This document shows positions 1 to 8,318 of a stretch of 64,000 nucleotides of DNA, in pieces. The DNA is from Caballeronia arvi (lineage in GTDB: Bacteria; Pseudomonadota; Gammaproteobacteria; Burkholderiales; Burkholderiaceae). Under the pieces are notes generated by a model. That model was not told where the DNA came from and searched no databases. It saw only the letters and a list, made by a program, of their open reading frames with translations. The DNA is taken from the NCBI RefSeq assembly GCF_001544695.2, contig NZ_FCOM02000017.1, forward strand, positions 62,001 through 126,000. The letters are read 5' to 3'. Every line of letters starts with the position of its first letter. The first letter of the stretch is position 1. A program made the position numbers and the translations under genes.

Positions 1-1
1 G

Positions 2-1243
2 GTCGCGAAGCTTCGCAGCGGCGTGCAGTTCCATGACGGCAAGTCGCTCACGCCGCAGGACGTCGTCTATTCGCTGATGCGTCACAAGGATCCGGCGATC
101 GGCTCGAAGGCGAAGACGCTCGCCGATCAGTTCAAGGAAGTCAAGGCGACGGGCCCGAACGAGGTGACGATCACGCTGACGGGCGCGAACGCCGATCTGC
201 CCGTGATCCTGGCGGACTCGCACTTCCTCATCATCAAGGACGGCACGACCGACTTCAAGACGGCTGTCGGCACGGGACCGTTCAAGGTCAAGGAATTCGC
301 GCCGGGCGTGCGCACCATCGGCGTGCGCAACGAGAAGTACTGGAAGCCGGGCATGCCGCATCTGGACGAAGTGGAGCTGATCGGCATCGCGGACGAACCG
401 GCGCGCGTGAATGCGCTCATTTCGGGCGACGTGCAACTGATCAACGCGGTGAGCGCGCGTTCGACCGAGCGCATCAAGGGCACGCAGGGTTTCACGGTGC
501 TCGAAACGAAGACGGGCCAGTACACCGATCTCATCATGCGCGACGATGGAGGCATCACGGGCAACGCGGACTTCCGCCGCGGCATGATGTATCTGATGGA
601 CCGCGAGCAGATGAAGAAAACGATCTTCCGCGGCTATGGCGCGATCGGCAACGATCAGCCGATCGATCCGAGCAACAAGTACTACATGGCGGGCCTGCCG
701 CAACGCGCGTTCGATCCGGAGAAAGCGAAGTTCCACTTCCAGAAGGCGAAGGTCGGCAACACGCCGATTCAACTGTACGCATCGCCGGCGGCGGAAGGCT
801 CCGTCGAAATGGCCGTGCTGATGCAGCAGGTCGCGCCTCAGGCGGGCATCAATCTGCAAGTGACCCGCGTGCCGTCCGACGGCTACTGGTCGAATCACTG
901 GATGAAGCATCCGCTCGGCTTCGGCAACATCAATGCACGCCCGAGCGCGGACGTGATCTTCACGCAGTTCTTCAAGTCCGATGCGCCGTGGAACGAAGCC
1001 AACTGGAAGAGCGCGCAGTTCGATCAGTTGCTGGTCAGCGCGCGCGGCGAGCCGGACGACGCCAAGCGCAAGAAGATCTACGGCGACATGCAGGAACTCG
1101 TGCACAAGGACGGCGGTATCGGCATTCCGATGTTCCAGAGCTCGCTCGATGCGCACACGACGAAGCTGAAGGGTCTGGGTGGCATCCCTCTCGCGGGCCT
1201 GATGGGCTGGATGTTCGCGGAGAACGTGTGGCTCGAGGCATGA
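2..1243 (+). CDS. ABC transporter substrate-binding protein, family 5 (dipeptide/opine type), 5' end missing
   Basis: The C-terminal part of a periplasmic binding protein of the DppA/OppA family (SBP_bac_5). The open frame runs off the left edge, so the signal peptide and N-terminus lie outside; a GTG at 23 falls inside the protein and is not the true start. The visible beginning (KLRSGVQFHDGKSLTPQDV) is the hallmark 'F.L..GV.FHDG' block near residue 70-90 of this family, and the end (MFAENVWLEA) is a normal family C-terminus. It should deliver a small peptide, opine or similar amino compound to the two permeases and double ATPase that follow at 1329-5058. The gap to the next gene is 85 bases, so it is probably the first or an early gene of the same operon. 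The ligand cannot be told from the sequence. Confidence 0.9.
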   Translation, partial: VAKLRSGVQFHDGKSLTPQDVVYSLMRHKDPAIGSKAKTLADQFKEVKATGPNEVTITLTGANADLPVILADSHFLIIKDGTTDFKTAVGTGPFKVKEFAPGVRTIGVRNEKYWKPGMPHLDEVELIGIADEPARVNALISGDVQLINAVSARSTERIKGTQGFTVLETKTGQYTDLIMRDDGGITGNADFRRGMMYLMDREQMKKTIFRGYGAIGNDQPIDPSNKYYMAGLPQRAFDPEKAKFHFQKAKVGNTPIQLYASPAAEGSVEMAVLMQQVAPQAGINLQVTRVPSDGYWSNHWMKHPLGFGNINARPSADVIFTQFFKSDAPWNEANWKSAQFDQLLVSARGEPDDAKRKKIYGDMQELVHKDGGIGIPMFQSSLDAHTTKLKGLGGIPLAGLMGWMFAENVWLEA

Positions 1244-1328
1244 ACGTGGTGTAGCAGCGGACGCGCGCCGTCATGTGCAACAGCGACGGCGTGCGATATC
1301 AACCCTTCAAAACGAGAGGCGATATCCG

Positions 1329-2285
1329 ATGAAAGTTCATGCGCAACGACTCGTCGCCGCGCGCTTCGGCCTCGCGCTGCTCACGCTCCTGATCGTGTCG
1401 ATGGTCGTGTTCGGCATCACCGGTCTCCTGCCGGGCGATGCCGCACAGCAGGCGCTCGGTCAGGCCGCGACGCCCGAGCAGGTGGAAGCGCTGCGGCATC
1501 AGTTCGGTCTCGATCAGCCCGCGATCACGCGTTACGTGCAGTGGCTCGTGCATGTGGTGACGGGCAACTTCGGCACGTCGCTGTCGAACAATCTGCCCGT
1601 GAGTGAGCTGATCGCGACGCGTCTGCCGAACTCGCTCGTGCTCGCGGGACTCACGGCGCTCGTCTCGGTGCCGGTCGCGCTCTTCATCGGCATCGCATCG
1701 GCGATGTATCGCGGCTCGCTGCTCGACCGCACGCTCAACGTCGTCACGCTGTCGACGGTCGCCGTGCCGGAGTTTCTCGTCGCGACCATCGCCGTGCTCA
1801 TCTTCGCGGTGAAGCTGCGCTGGCTGCCGGCGTTGTCGTATCTGTCGGACGTGTCGTCGTTCGGCGCGCTCCTGCGCACCTACGCGATGCCGGTGATGAC
1901 GCTCTGCTGCGTGATCGTCGCGCAGATGGCGCGCATGACGCGCGCGGCGGTGCTCGATCAGTTGAACGCGTCGTATGTGGAAATGGCGGTGCTCAAGGGC
2001 GCTTCGCCGATGCGCGTCGTGTTGCGTCACGTCTTGCCGAACACCATCGGGCCGATTGCGAACGCGGTCGCGCTGAGCCTCTCGTATCTGTTCGGCGGCG
2101 TGGTGATCGTCGAATCGATCTTCAACTATCCCGGTCTCGCGAGCCTCATGGTCGATGCCGTCACCAACCGCGACATGCCGCTCGTGCAGGGCTGCGTGAT
2201 GGTGTTCTGCGCCGCGTATCTGTCGCTCGTGCTCATCGCCGATCTGGCTCAGATCGTCTCCAACCCGAGGCTGCGTCAACGATGA
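1329..2285 (+). CDS. ABC transporter permease, DppB-like
   Basis: Inner-membrane permease of the dipeptide/nickel/opine importer family, about 318 residues, the usual length. It begins with a membrane segment (LALLTLLIVSMVVFGITGLL), has the long first periplasmic loop (GDAAQQALGQAATPEQVEAL, ending with a QFGLDQP block) typical of DppB, and carries the EAA coupling loop (YVEMAVLKGASPMRVVLRHVLPN) that docks on the ATPase. The start at ATG 1329 is chosen over an in-frame upstream start at 1275 because a GAGAGG ribosome site lies just before it and the upstream stretch is not protein-like. Its TGA overlaps the next ATG (ATGA), which implies translational coupling with the second permease. Confidence 0.92.
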   Translation: MKVHAQRLVAARFGLALLTLLIVSMVVFGITGLLPGDAAQQALGQAATPEQVEALRHQFGLDQPAITRYVQWLVHVVTGNFGTSLSNNLPVSELIATRLPNSLVLAGLTALVSVPVALFIGIASAMYRGSLLDRTLNVVTLSTVAVPEFLVATIAVLIFAVKLRWLPALSYLSDVSSFGALLRTYAMPVMTLCCVIVAQMARMTRAAVLDQLNASYVEMAVLKGASPMRVVLRHVLPNTIGPIANAVALSLSYLFGGVVIVESIFNYPGLASLMVDAVTNRDMPLVQGCVMVFCAAYLSLVLIADLAQIVSNPRLRQR

Positions 2286-3214
2286 ATCGGAACCTCTCTT
2301 CCCACGCCACGACCGTGATATACGATCAACCACCAGCCGATGCCCCGCAGGAACAAGCGCCCGCCGCCGTCAGGCGCAGTGCATTGAGCCGGCTCGTGCA
2401 TCGCTTCTCGGTGCTCGGGCTGATCGGTCTATTCATCGTCATCTTCTGGCTCGCCATCGCGTTCATCGGGCCGGTCGTCGCGCCTTACAAGGGCGGCGCG
2501 TTCACGTCGACGGAAATCTTCGGCTCGTATAGCGCGGCGCATCTGCTCGGCACCGACTATCTCGGCCGCGACATGCTGAGCCGCATTCTCTACGGCACGC
2601 AATACACGGTTGGCCTCGCGCTCGCATCGACGGTGGCGGCGAGCGTCATCGGCACGTTCTTCGGTCTGGTCGCGGCAGTGTCGGGCCGCTGGGTCGATGA
2701 AGTGCTGAGCCGTCTCTTCGATGCGCTCATCTCGATTCCGAGCAAGATTCTCGCGCTCGTCGTGATCGCGGCGTTCGGCTCGTCCATTCCGATGCTGATG
2801 ATGGTCGCCGCGCTCGCGTATATCCCCGGCGCGTTCCGCATCTCGCGCTCGCTCGCGGTGAACATCATGACGCTCGAATACGTGCAGGTCGCGAAGGCGC
2901 GCGGTGAAAAGCTGTTCTATATCGCGCGCGTGGAAGTGCTGCCCAACATGATTCATCCGATGCTCGCGGACTTCGGCCTGCGCTTCGTGTTCATCGTGCT
3001 GCTGCTCTCGGGCCTGAGCTTTCTCGGCCTCGGCGTGCAGCCGCCGAACGCGGACTGGGGCTCGCTCGTGCGCGAGAACATCGGCGGTCTCGCGGAAGGC
3101 GCGCCTGCCGTGCTGATGCCAGCGGTTGCGATCGCGACGCTCACGGTCGGCGTGAATCTGCTCATCGACAGTCTGCGTCGTCATGGCGCGCGTTCGCAGG
3201 GAGGCGGCCAATGA
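2282..3214 (+). CDS. ABC transporter permease, DppC-like
   Basis: Second inner-membrane permease of the family 5 importer, 310 residues. It has a cytoplasmic N-terminal arm of about 45 residues, the first membrane helix (VLGLIGLFIVIFWLAIAFIG), the family block 'HLLGTDYLGRDMLSRILYG' seen in DppC proteins, and the EAA loop 'YVQVAKARGEKLFYIARVEVLPN'. It pairs with the upstream DppB-like permease to form the channel. ATG 2282 overlaps the preceding stop and its own TGA overlaps the ATG of the ATPase gene (3211), so the three genes are tightly coupled. Confidence 0.92.
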   Translation: MNRNLSSHATTVIYDQPPADAPQEQAPAAVRRSALSRLVHRFSVLGLIGLFIVIFWLAIAFIGPVVAPYKGGAFTSTEIFGSYSAAHLLGTDYLGRDMLSRILYGTQYTVGLALASTVAASVIGTFFGLVAAVSGRWVDEVLSRLFDALISIPSKILALVVIAAFGSSIPMLMMVAALAYIPGAFRISRSLAVNIMTLEYVQVAKARGEKLFYIARVEVLPNMIHPMLADFGLRFVFIVLLLSGLSFLGLGVQPPNADWGSLVRENIGGLAEGAPAVLMPAVAIATLTVGVNLLIDSLRRHGARSQGGGQ

Positions 3215-5058
3215 GCACGACAATGAGCACGAACATGATCGAAGTGAAAGGCCTGCGCGTCGTTGCGGGTCACGCGCCGGACCCGGTCGTCGAGATCGTG
3301 AAGAGCGTCGACTTCACGGTGAAGAAGGGCGAAGTGCTCGCGCTGATCGGCGAATCCGGATCGGGCAAGACGACCATCGCGCTGTCCTTGCTCGGGCATG
3401 CGCGCAGCGGTTGCGCCATTGCGGGCGGGTCCGTGAAGATCGGCGATATCGATGTGCTCGCGCTCGACGAAAAAGGCCGCCGCGCATTGCGTTCGCGCAC
3501 GGTCGCGTATGTCGCGCAGAGCGCGTCGGCGGGCTTCAATCCCGCGCGCACGATCATGGATCAGGTGACCGAGCCCGCACTGCTGCACAAGCTGATGACG
3601 GCCACGGCAGCGCGCGAGAAAGCCATCGGCCTCTTTCGCAAGCTCGCGTTGCCGAATCCCGAGAGCATCGGCGACCGGTATCCGCATCAGGTGTCGGGCG
3701 GCCAGTTGCAGCGCCTGATGGCCGCGATGGCGCTGATCACCGATCCCGCTGTCGTCGTGTTCGATGAACCCACGACCGCGCTCGATGTGACCACGCAGAT
3801 CGAAGTGCTCGCCGCGTTCAAGGGCGTGGTGCGCGAACTGGGCACGACGGCCGTGTACGTATCGCACGATCTGGCCGTGGTCGCGCAGATGGCGGATCGC
3901 ATCGTCGTATTGAACGGCGGACGTGTGCGCGAAAACGGCGCGACCGCGCAAGTGCTCGATGCGCCCGCCGACGACTACACGCGCGAACTGCTCGCGGCGA
4001 CACGCCGCCCGGAAGTGGAACTCACTACGGATAACGAAGCAACGGCGACGCCGCTGCTGGAGATCCGCAATCTGAGCGCGGGCTATGGACGCGTCGATGC
4101 GAACGGCGTGCCCGCCGTGCGCGTGCTCGATGATGTGAGCCTGAAGATCGCGCGCGGCGCCACGCTCGGCGTGATCGGCGAATCGGGTTCGGGCAAGACG
4201 ACGCTCGCACGCGTGATCGCGGGCCTCGTCGATCGCGCGCGCGGCGACGTGCTGCTCGACGGCAAGCCCTTGCCCGCGAAGTTATCGGCGCGCACGCTCG
4301 ATCAATATCGCCGCGTGCAGATCGTGTTTCAAAACGCCGATACCGCGCTGAACCCGAGCCGCACCATTGCCGATATTCTCGCGCGGCCGATGAACTTCTA
4401 TCACGGACTGCGCGGCCCGGCTGCGAACAAGCGCATGCTCGAACTGCTCGATCTGGTGAAGCTGCCCGCATCGATCGCGAAGCGTCAGCCCGGCGGTTTA
4501 TCGGGCGGACAGAAGCAGCGCGTGAATCTCGCGCGTGCGCTCGCGGCGAAGCCCGAGCTCATTCTCTGCGATGAAGTCACGTCGGCGCTCGATACGGTCG
4601 TCGGCGCGGCGATCCTCGATCTGCTCGCGGAACTGCGCCGTGAGCTGAAGGTGTCGTACATGTTCATCAGCCACGACATTTCGACGGTGCGCGCCATCTG
4701 CGACGAAGTCATCGTGCTCTATGCGGGGCAATGCGTCGAAGCGGGCCAGCGCGATGCGCTTTCGCATCCGCCGTATCACCCGTACACGGGCTTGCTCGTC
4801 GATTCGGTGCCCGCACTGCGTCCCGGCTGGCTCGATGCGCGCCGCGCGATGGCGCTCGCCGCGCTGCCCGCGCTCGGCCCGGAAAGCGATGCGCGCGAGT
4901 TGTGCAGCTTCCGTTCACGCTGCGCCGCGCGCATTGACGGCAAGTGCAACGTCACGCCGCCCGCGAAGAAGATTTTGCCTTCGGGCGCGGAGATTCTGTG
5001 CCATCACAGCGCCGCCGATCTCGCGCGCATGCAGTCGGCGGATACGGTGACGGCATGA
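3211..5058 (+). CDS. ABC transporter ATP-binding protein, two fused ATPase domains (DppDF-like)
   Basis: A 615-residue protein holding two complete ABC ATPase domains, the fused equivalent of DppD plus DppF. Domain 1: Walker A GESGSGKTT, signature VSGGQLQRL, Walker B VVVFDEPTTALD, H-loop YVSHD. Domain 2 (from about residue 280): Walker A GESGSGKTTLARV, signature LSGGQKQRVNLARAL, Walker B LILCDEVTSALD, switch FISHDIS. The C-terminus ends with the cysteine-bearing oligopeptide-transporter tail (CSFRSRCAARIDGKCNVTPP...ILCHH). Walker B of domain 2 reads DEV rather than the commoner DEP. ATG at 3226 or 3235 could also serve as start. It powers import by the two permeases upstream, and its stop overlaps the start of the iron-sulfur subunit gene at 5055. 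Confidence 0.93.
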   Translation: MSTTMSTNMIEVKGLRVVAGHAPDPVVEIVKSVDFTVKKGEVLALIGESGSGKTTIALSLLGHARSGCAIAGGSVKIGDIDVLALDEKGRRALRSRTVAYVAQSASAGFNPARTIMDQVTEPALLHKLMTATAAREKAIGLFRKLALPNPESIGDRYPHQVSGGQLQRLMAAMALITDPAVVVFDEPTTALDVTTQIEVLAAFKGVVRELGTTAVYVSHDLAVVAQMADRIVVLNGGRVRENGATAQVLDAPADDYTRELLAATRRPEVELTTDNEATATPLLEIRNLSAGYGRVDANGVPAVRVLDDVSLKIARGATLGVIGESGSGKTTLARVIAGLVDRARGDVLLDGKPLPAKLSARTLDQYRRVQIVFQNADTALNPSRTIADILARPMNFYHGLRGPAANKRMLELLDLVKLPASIAKRQPGGLSGGQKQRVNLARALAAKPELILCDEVTSALDTVVGAAILDLLAELRRELKVSYMFISHDISTVRAICDEVIVLYAGQCVEAGQRDALSHPPYHPYTGLLVDSVPALRPGWLDARRAMALAALPALGPESDARELCSFRSRCAARIDGKCNVTPPAKKILPSGAEILCHHSAADLARMQSADTVTA

Positions 5059-5366
5059 GCGGACGCTTCGTGAGAGTCGCGGAGACAGGGCGCAGGACGT
5101 TCGAGATCGTCATCGATGGCAGGCGCGCGTTGGCATCGGAAGGCGACACGCTGATGGTCGCGCTGCTCACATCGCAGCATGATCTGCGCGACTCCGAATT
5201 CGGCGATGGCCGCCGCGCGGGATTCTGCGTGATGGGCGCGTGCCAGGACTGCTGGGTGTGGACGGCACAGGGCGAGCGCGTGCGCGCATGCACGACGCAA
5301 GCGTTCGAAGGCATGTCGATCGTTACGCGTCTCACGGAGGCGGAGGGCGTATGGCCGCTACTGTGA
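5055..5366 (+). CDS. (2Fe-2S)-binding small subunit of an HcnABC/opine oxidase-type dehydrogenase, system 1
   Basis: A 103-residue ferredoxin-fold protein with cysteines at 58, 63, 66 and 79 (GFCVMGACQDCWV ... RAC), the pattern expected for a plant-type [2Fe-2S] cluster. The fold resembles HcnA, the opine/nopaline oxidase small subunit and the gamma subunit of D-hydroxyproline dehydrogenase. ATG 5055 overlaps the stop of the ATPase gene (ATGA); a longer in-frame reading upstream from 4944 is not protein-like. The next gene starts inside it, at 5351. It probably passes electrons between the two flavin subunits encoded at 5351 and 6736. A close paralogue is at 36739-37047. The coupling to an ABC importer suggests that the imported compound is the substrate oxidised. 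Confidence 0.88.
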   Translation: MSGRFVRVAETGRRTFEIVIDGRRALASEGDTLMVALLTSQHDLRDSEFGDGRRAGFCVMGACQDCWVWTAQGERVRACTTQAFEGMSIVTRLTEAEGVWPLL

Positions 5367-6739
5367 TTGTGGTCGGCGCGGGACCGGCGGGCGTGCGCGC
5401 GGCGCAGGCGCTCGTGCAGGCGGGCTTGCGTCCCGTCGTCATCGATGAAGGCAGAAGGGATGGCGGGCAGATCTATCGTCGTCAGCCTGAGGGATTCACG
5501 CGCACTTACGAAACGCTGTACGGCACGGAAGCCGAAAGCGCGCGCGCGTTGCATCGCGACTTCGATGCGTTGCGCGCGAAGATCGACTACATGCCCGATA
5601 CGCTCGTATGGAACATCGAGCCGAACGCGGTGCATGTGGTGAGCGGCACGCGTCATCGCACGCTCGCGTTCGATGCGCTCATCATTTGCAGCGGCGCGAC
5701 CGACCGATTGATGCCCGTGCCCGGCTGGCATCACGCGGGCGCGTATAGCCTCGGCGGCGCGCAGGTCGCGCTGAAATCGCAGGGCTGCGCGATCGGCTCG
5801 CGCGTCGTGATGATGGGCACGGGACCGTTGCTCTATCTCGTCGCCGCGCAATACGTGAAGGCGGGCGCGACGGTCAGCGCGGTGCTCGATACCTCGACGT
5901 TGACGCAACGGCTGCGCGGATTGCCGCAATTGCTCGCGATTCCATCGACGCTGAAGAAGGGCATCGCGTTGATGAACGTGCTGAAAGACGCGCGTGTGCC
6001 GGTTCATCGCGGCATCACGCCGGTTGCGATCGATGGCACGCCCGAACATGGCGTGCAAGGCGTGCGCGTCAAGCGTGCCGATGGCGCGACGCTGCAAGTG
6101 ACGTGCGATGCCGTCGCGCTCGGTTATCACTTGCGCTCCGAAACGCAGCTTGCCGATCTCGCGGGCTGCGAATTCCGCTTCGATCAGGCATTGCGGCAGT
6201 GGCTTCCCATCGCCGATGAAGACGGCCGCAGCAACGTGAAAGGCATCTATCTCGCAGGCGATGGCGCGCGCGTGCGTGGCGCCGATGCGGCCGAACGCGC
6301 GGGACGTCTCGCTGCACTCGCTGTATTGCGCGATATCGGCTTGAAGGGCAACGAAGCAGAAGCCAACCGCTTGCGCACACAACTCGGCCGCTACACGCGC
6401 TTTGCACAAGGTTTGCGCACGGCGTTCCCGTGGCCCGCGCGTTTCGCCGCCACGTTGCCGGATGACACCATCGTGTGCCGCTGCGAAGCGATCACGGCGG
6501 GCGAGTTGAGGCACGTCGTCAACGAGATGGGCGCGAAGGAAGCGAATCGCGCCAAGGCCTTCTCGCGCGTCGGCATGGGCCGTTGCCAGGGCCGCTTCTG
6601 CGCGCATGCGGGCGCCGAAGTCATCGCCGCCGAGGCACGTGTGCCGCTCGAAGCGGTCGGCCGCCTGCGCGGGCAAGCGCCCGTCAAACCTCTGCCGATG
6701 GCCCTCGCGCCGCATGCGGACATGGAGACGAGCGAATGA
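5351..6739 (+). CDS. FAD/NAD(P)-binding large subunit (HcnB/OoxA type) with C-terminal [2Fe-2S] motif, system 1
   Basis: A 462-residue flavoprotein. The N-terminal Rossmann motif is VIVVGAGPAGVRAAQAL; a second dinucleotide region lies around VVMMGTGPLLYLVAAQY, and the ATG-type motif is GIYLAGDGARVRGADAAE. The last 90 residues hold a BFD-like cluster motif with cysteines 376, 378, 412 and 417 (VCRCEAI ... GRCQGRFC). This is the layout of HcnB, OoxA and the alpha subunit of D-hydroxyproline dehydrogenase. The start at ATG 5351 is 16 bases inside the small-subunit gene and has a GGAGGCGGAGG ribosome site; the longer frame from 5240 is a shadow of the small-subunit gene. It partners with 5055-5366 and 6736-7905. 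Hydrogen cyanide synthesis is unlikely given the importer context; amino acid, imino acid or opine oxidation is more likely. Confidence 0.88.
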   Translation: MAATVIVVGAGPAGVRAAQALVQAGLRPVVIDEGRRDGGQIYRRQPEGFTRTYETLYGTEAESARALHRDFDALRAKIDYMPDTLVWNIEPNAVHVVSGTRHRTLAFDALIICSGATDRLMPVPGWHHAGAYSLGGAQVALKSQGCAIGSRVVMMGTGPLLYLVAAQYVKAGATVSAVLDTSTLTQRLRGLPQLLAIPSTLKKGIALMNVLKDARVPVHRGITPVAIDGTPEHGVQGVRVKRADGATLQVTCDAVALGYHLRSETQLADLAGCEFRFDQALRQWLPIADEDGRSNVKGIYLAGDGARVRGADAAERAGRLAALAVLRDIGLKGNEAEANRLRTQLGRYTRFAQGLRTAFPWPARFAATLPDDTIVCRCEAITAGELRHVVNEMGAKEANRAKAFSRVGMGRCQGRFCAHAGAEVIAAEARVPLEAVGRLRGQAPVKPLPMALAPHADMETSE

Positions 6740-7905
6740 GCGAGCGCGCCGATGTGATCGTGATCGGCGGCGGCATCGTCGGCACGTCGACCGCTTTCTT
6801 TCTGCGCCGCCGCAAGCGTTCGGTGATTCTGCTCGAACGCGGGCTGACGGGGCAGCAGGCGAGCGGCGTGAACTTCGGCGGCGTGCGTCGGCAGGGACGC
6901 GCGCTCGAACAACTCGCGATGTCGAATCGCGCGCTGGAAACATGGCGGCATGCGCGCGAGTTGCTCGGCGAGGATGTCGAATTTCTGCCGTCGGGCCATA
7001 CGCGCGTGTGCTATCACGCGCACGACGCCGAATACTTTCATCGCTATGCCGCCGATGCGCGCGCGTATGGCCTCGATCTCGAAGTGCTCGAAGGCGCTGC
7101 GATGTTCAAGCGCTATCCCTTTCTCGGCCGCGACGTGCTCGCGGCATCGATTTCGCCCGTCGATGGTCACGCGAACCCACGTCTCGCCGCGCCCGCGTTT
7201 GGACGCGCGGCGGCACGCCTCGGCGCGCGCATCGTCGAGAACACGGAAGTGGTGCACGTCGAGAAAGAGGTGGGCGGCTTTCGCGTGGACACCGCAACGG
7301 GCGAGGTTTATCGCGCGGAGCAAGTGCTGATTTGCGCAGGCGCATGGGCCAACGCGCTCTCGACGCAATTCGGCGAACCCGTGCCGCTCGCTGCGCGCGG
7401 CCCGCAGATGGCCGTGACCGAGCCCGTGCCGTATGTCTTCAAATTTTCGATGGGTGTGTACACGTCGATCAAGCAGGAGAGCGTCTATTTCCGGCAGATT
7501 CCGCGCGGCAATATCGTGCTGGGCGGCGGCCCGCCCGGTCCCGCGAATGCCGATACGAAACGCGCATCCGTCCTGCCCGACAACACCATCGCGCAGATGG
7601 CGCAGTTTCGCCGCATGGTGCCCGCGATGCGTCCGCTGCACGTGATTCGTGTGTGGAGCGGCGTGGAAAGTTATCTGCCGGATTCGGAGCCGGTCATCGG
7701 CCCGAGTTCGAAAGTCGATGGCCTGTTCTATGCGTTCGGCTTCTCCGGCTCGGGTTTTCAGATCGGTCCGGGCGTGGGCGAAACACTCGCCGAACTGCTC
7801 GATAGCGGCAGCACGCCGATCGATCTCGCATCGTTTTCCATCAGACGATTTCAGCGTGCATCGTCGACGCACGCGGAATCGGTCACATCCGAGACTTCGC
7901 CATGA
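6736..7905 (+). CDS. DadA-like FAD-dependent oxidoreductase, catalytic subunit (HcnC/OoxB type), system 1
   Basis: A 389-residue D-amino-acid-oxidase (DAO) fold protein: Rossmann motif DVIVIGGGIVGTSTAFFL, the QQASGVNFGGVRRQGR block shared with the second system's subunit, and a C-terminal FAD-contact region (FYAFGFSGSGFQIGPGVGE). It is probably the subunit that takes electrons from the C-N bond of the substrate. It starts at ATG 6736, overlapping the large subunit's stop by four bases, and its stop overlaps the AraC gene start. The paralogue at 34189-35334 has the same block order. Family membership is certain; the substrate (D-amino acid, opine or secondary amine) is not shown by the sequence. 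Confidence 0.88.
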   Translation: MSERADVIVIGGGIVGTSTAFFLRRRKRSVILLERGLTGQQASGVNFGGVRRQGRALEQLAMSNRALETWRHARELLGEDVEFLPSGHTRVCYHAHDAEYFHRYAADARAYGLDLEVLEGAAMFKRYPFLGRDVLAASISPVDGHANPRLAAPAFGRAAARLGARIVENTEVVHVEKEVGGFRVDTATGEVYRAEQVLICAGAWANALSTQFGEPVPLAARGPQMAVTEPVPYVFKFSMGVYTSIKQESVYFRQIPRGNIVLGGGPPGPANADTKRASVLPDNTIAQMAQFRRMVPAMRPLHVIRVWSGVESYLPDSEPVIGPSSKVDGLFYAFGFSGSGFQIGPGVGETLAELLDSGSTPIDLASFSIRRFQRASSTHAESVTSETSP

Positions 7906-8318
7906 GCCAAGCCAATCTCGTCGAAGCGCTCGCCTATATCGAAGCCAATTTCGACAAGACCGTGAGCCTCGCGCAGCTTGCGGATCTTTCGGCGCTGAGC
8001 GTGTCGCGCTTCGCGACGGTATTTCGCCAGCAATTTGGGCTTTCGCCGTACAAGTACCTGTGCGAATTGCGCGTGCGCCGCGCGCAGATGTTATTGCTCG
8101 CGGGCGTGCCGGGTTCGGTCGTCGCGACGGAAGTCGGCTTCTTCGATCAAAGCCATCTCGCGCGGCATTTCAAGCGGCTATGCGGCGTGACGCCGAGCGC
8201 TTTCGTCGCGCGCACGCGCAAGAAAGCGCGTTCAGCCGAGCTCGATGCCGGTCTGATGAAGCGCGTCGCGCAAGCCGAGACGCGGGTACTGGCTTTCGAC
8301 GATGCGCATGTCGCTTAA
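7902..8318 (+). CDS. Short AraC-family transcriptional regulator (DNA-binding domain only)
   Basis: 138 residues made almost entirely of the double helix-turn-helix AraC/XylS domain: first helix pair around TVSLAQLADLSALSVSRFATVFRQQFG, second around VATEVGFFDQSHLARHFKRLCGVTPSAF. There is no N-terminal ligand-binding domain, unlike typical 280-300 residue members. It is the last gene of the importer-dehydrogenase operon, joined by an ATGA overlap, so it is made in step with the enzymes; it could be an autoregulator of the operon or depend on a partner for sensing. Its 3' end overlaps the convergent LysR gene by 87 bases. Confidence 0.88.
   Translation: MSQANLVEALAYIEANFDKTVSLAQLADLSALSVSRFATVFRQQFGLSPYKYLCELRVRRAQMLLLAGVPGSVVATEVGFFDQSHLARHFKRLCGVTPSAFVARTRKKARSAELDAGLMKRVAQAETRVLAFDDAHVA

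Noticed and set aside
4952..6943. A 663-codon open frame on the minus strand
   Set aside because: It is antisense to the overlapping dehydrogenase genes, extremely Arg-rich and without any fold signature; it is a shadow produced by high GC codon bias.
5055..7905. Naming the first trio hcnABC (hydrogen cyanide synthase)
   Set aside because: The family also includes opine and D-hydroxyproline dehydrogenases. A dedicated importer and a second paralogous trio point to substrate catabolism, not cyanide formation.
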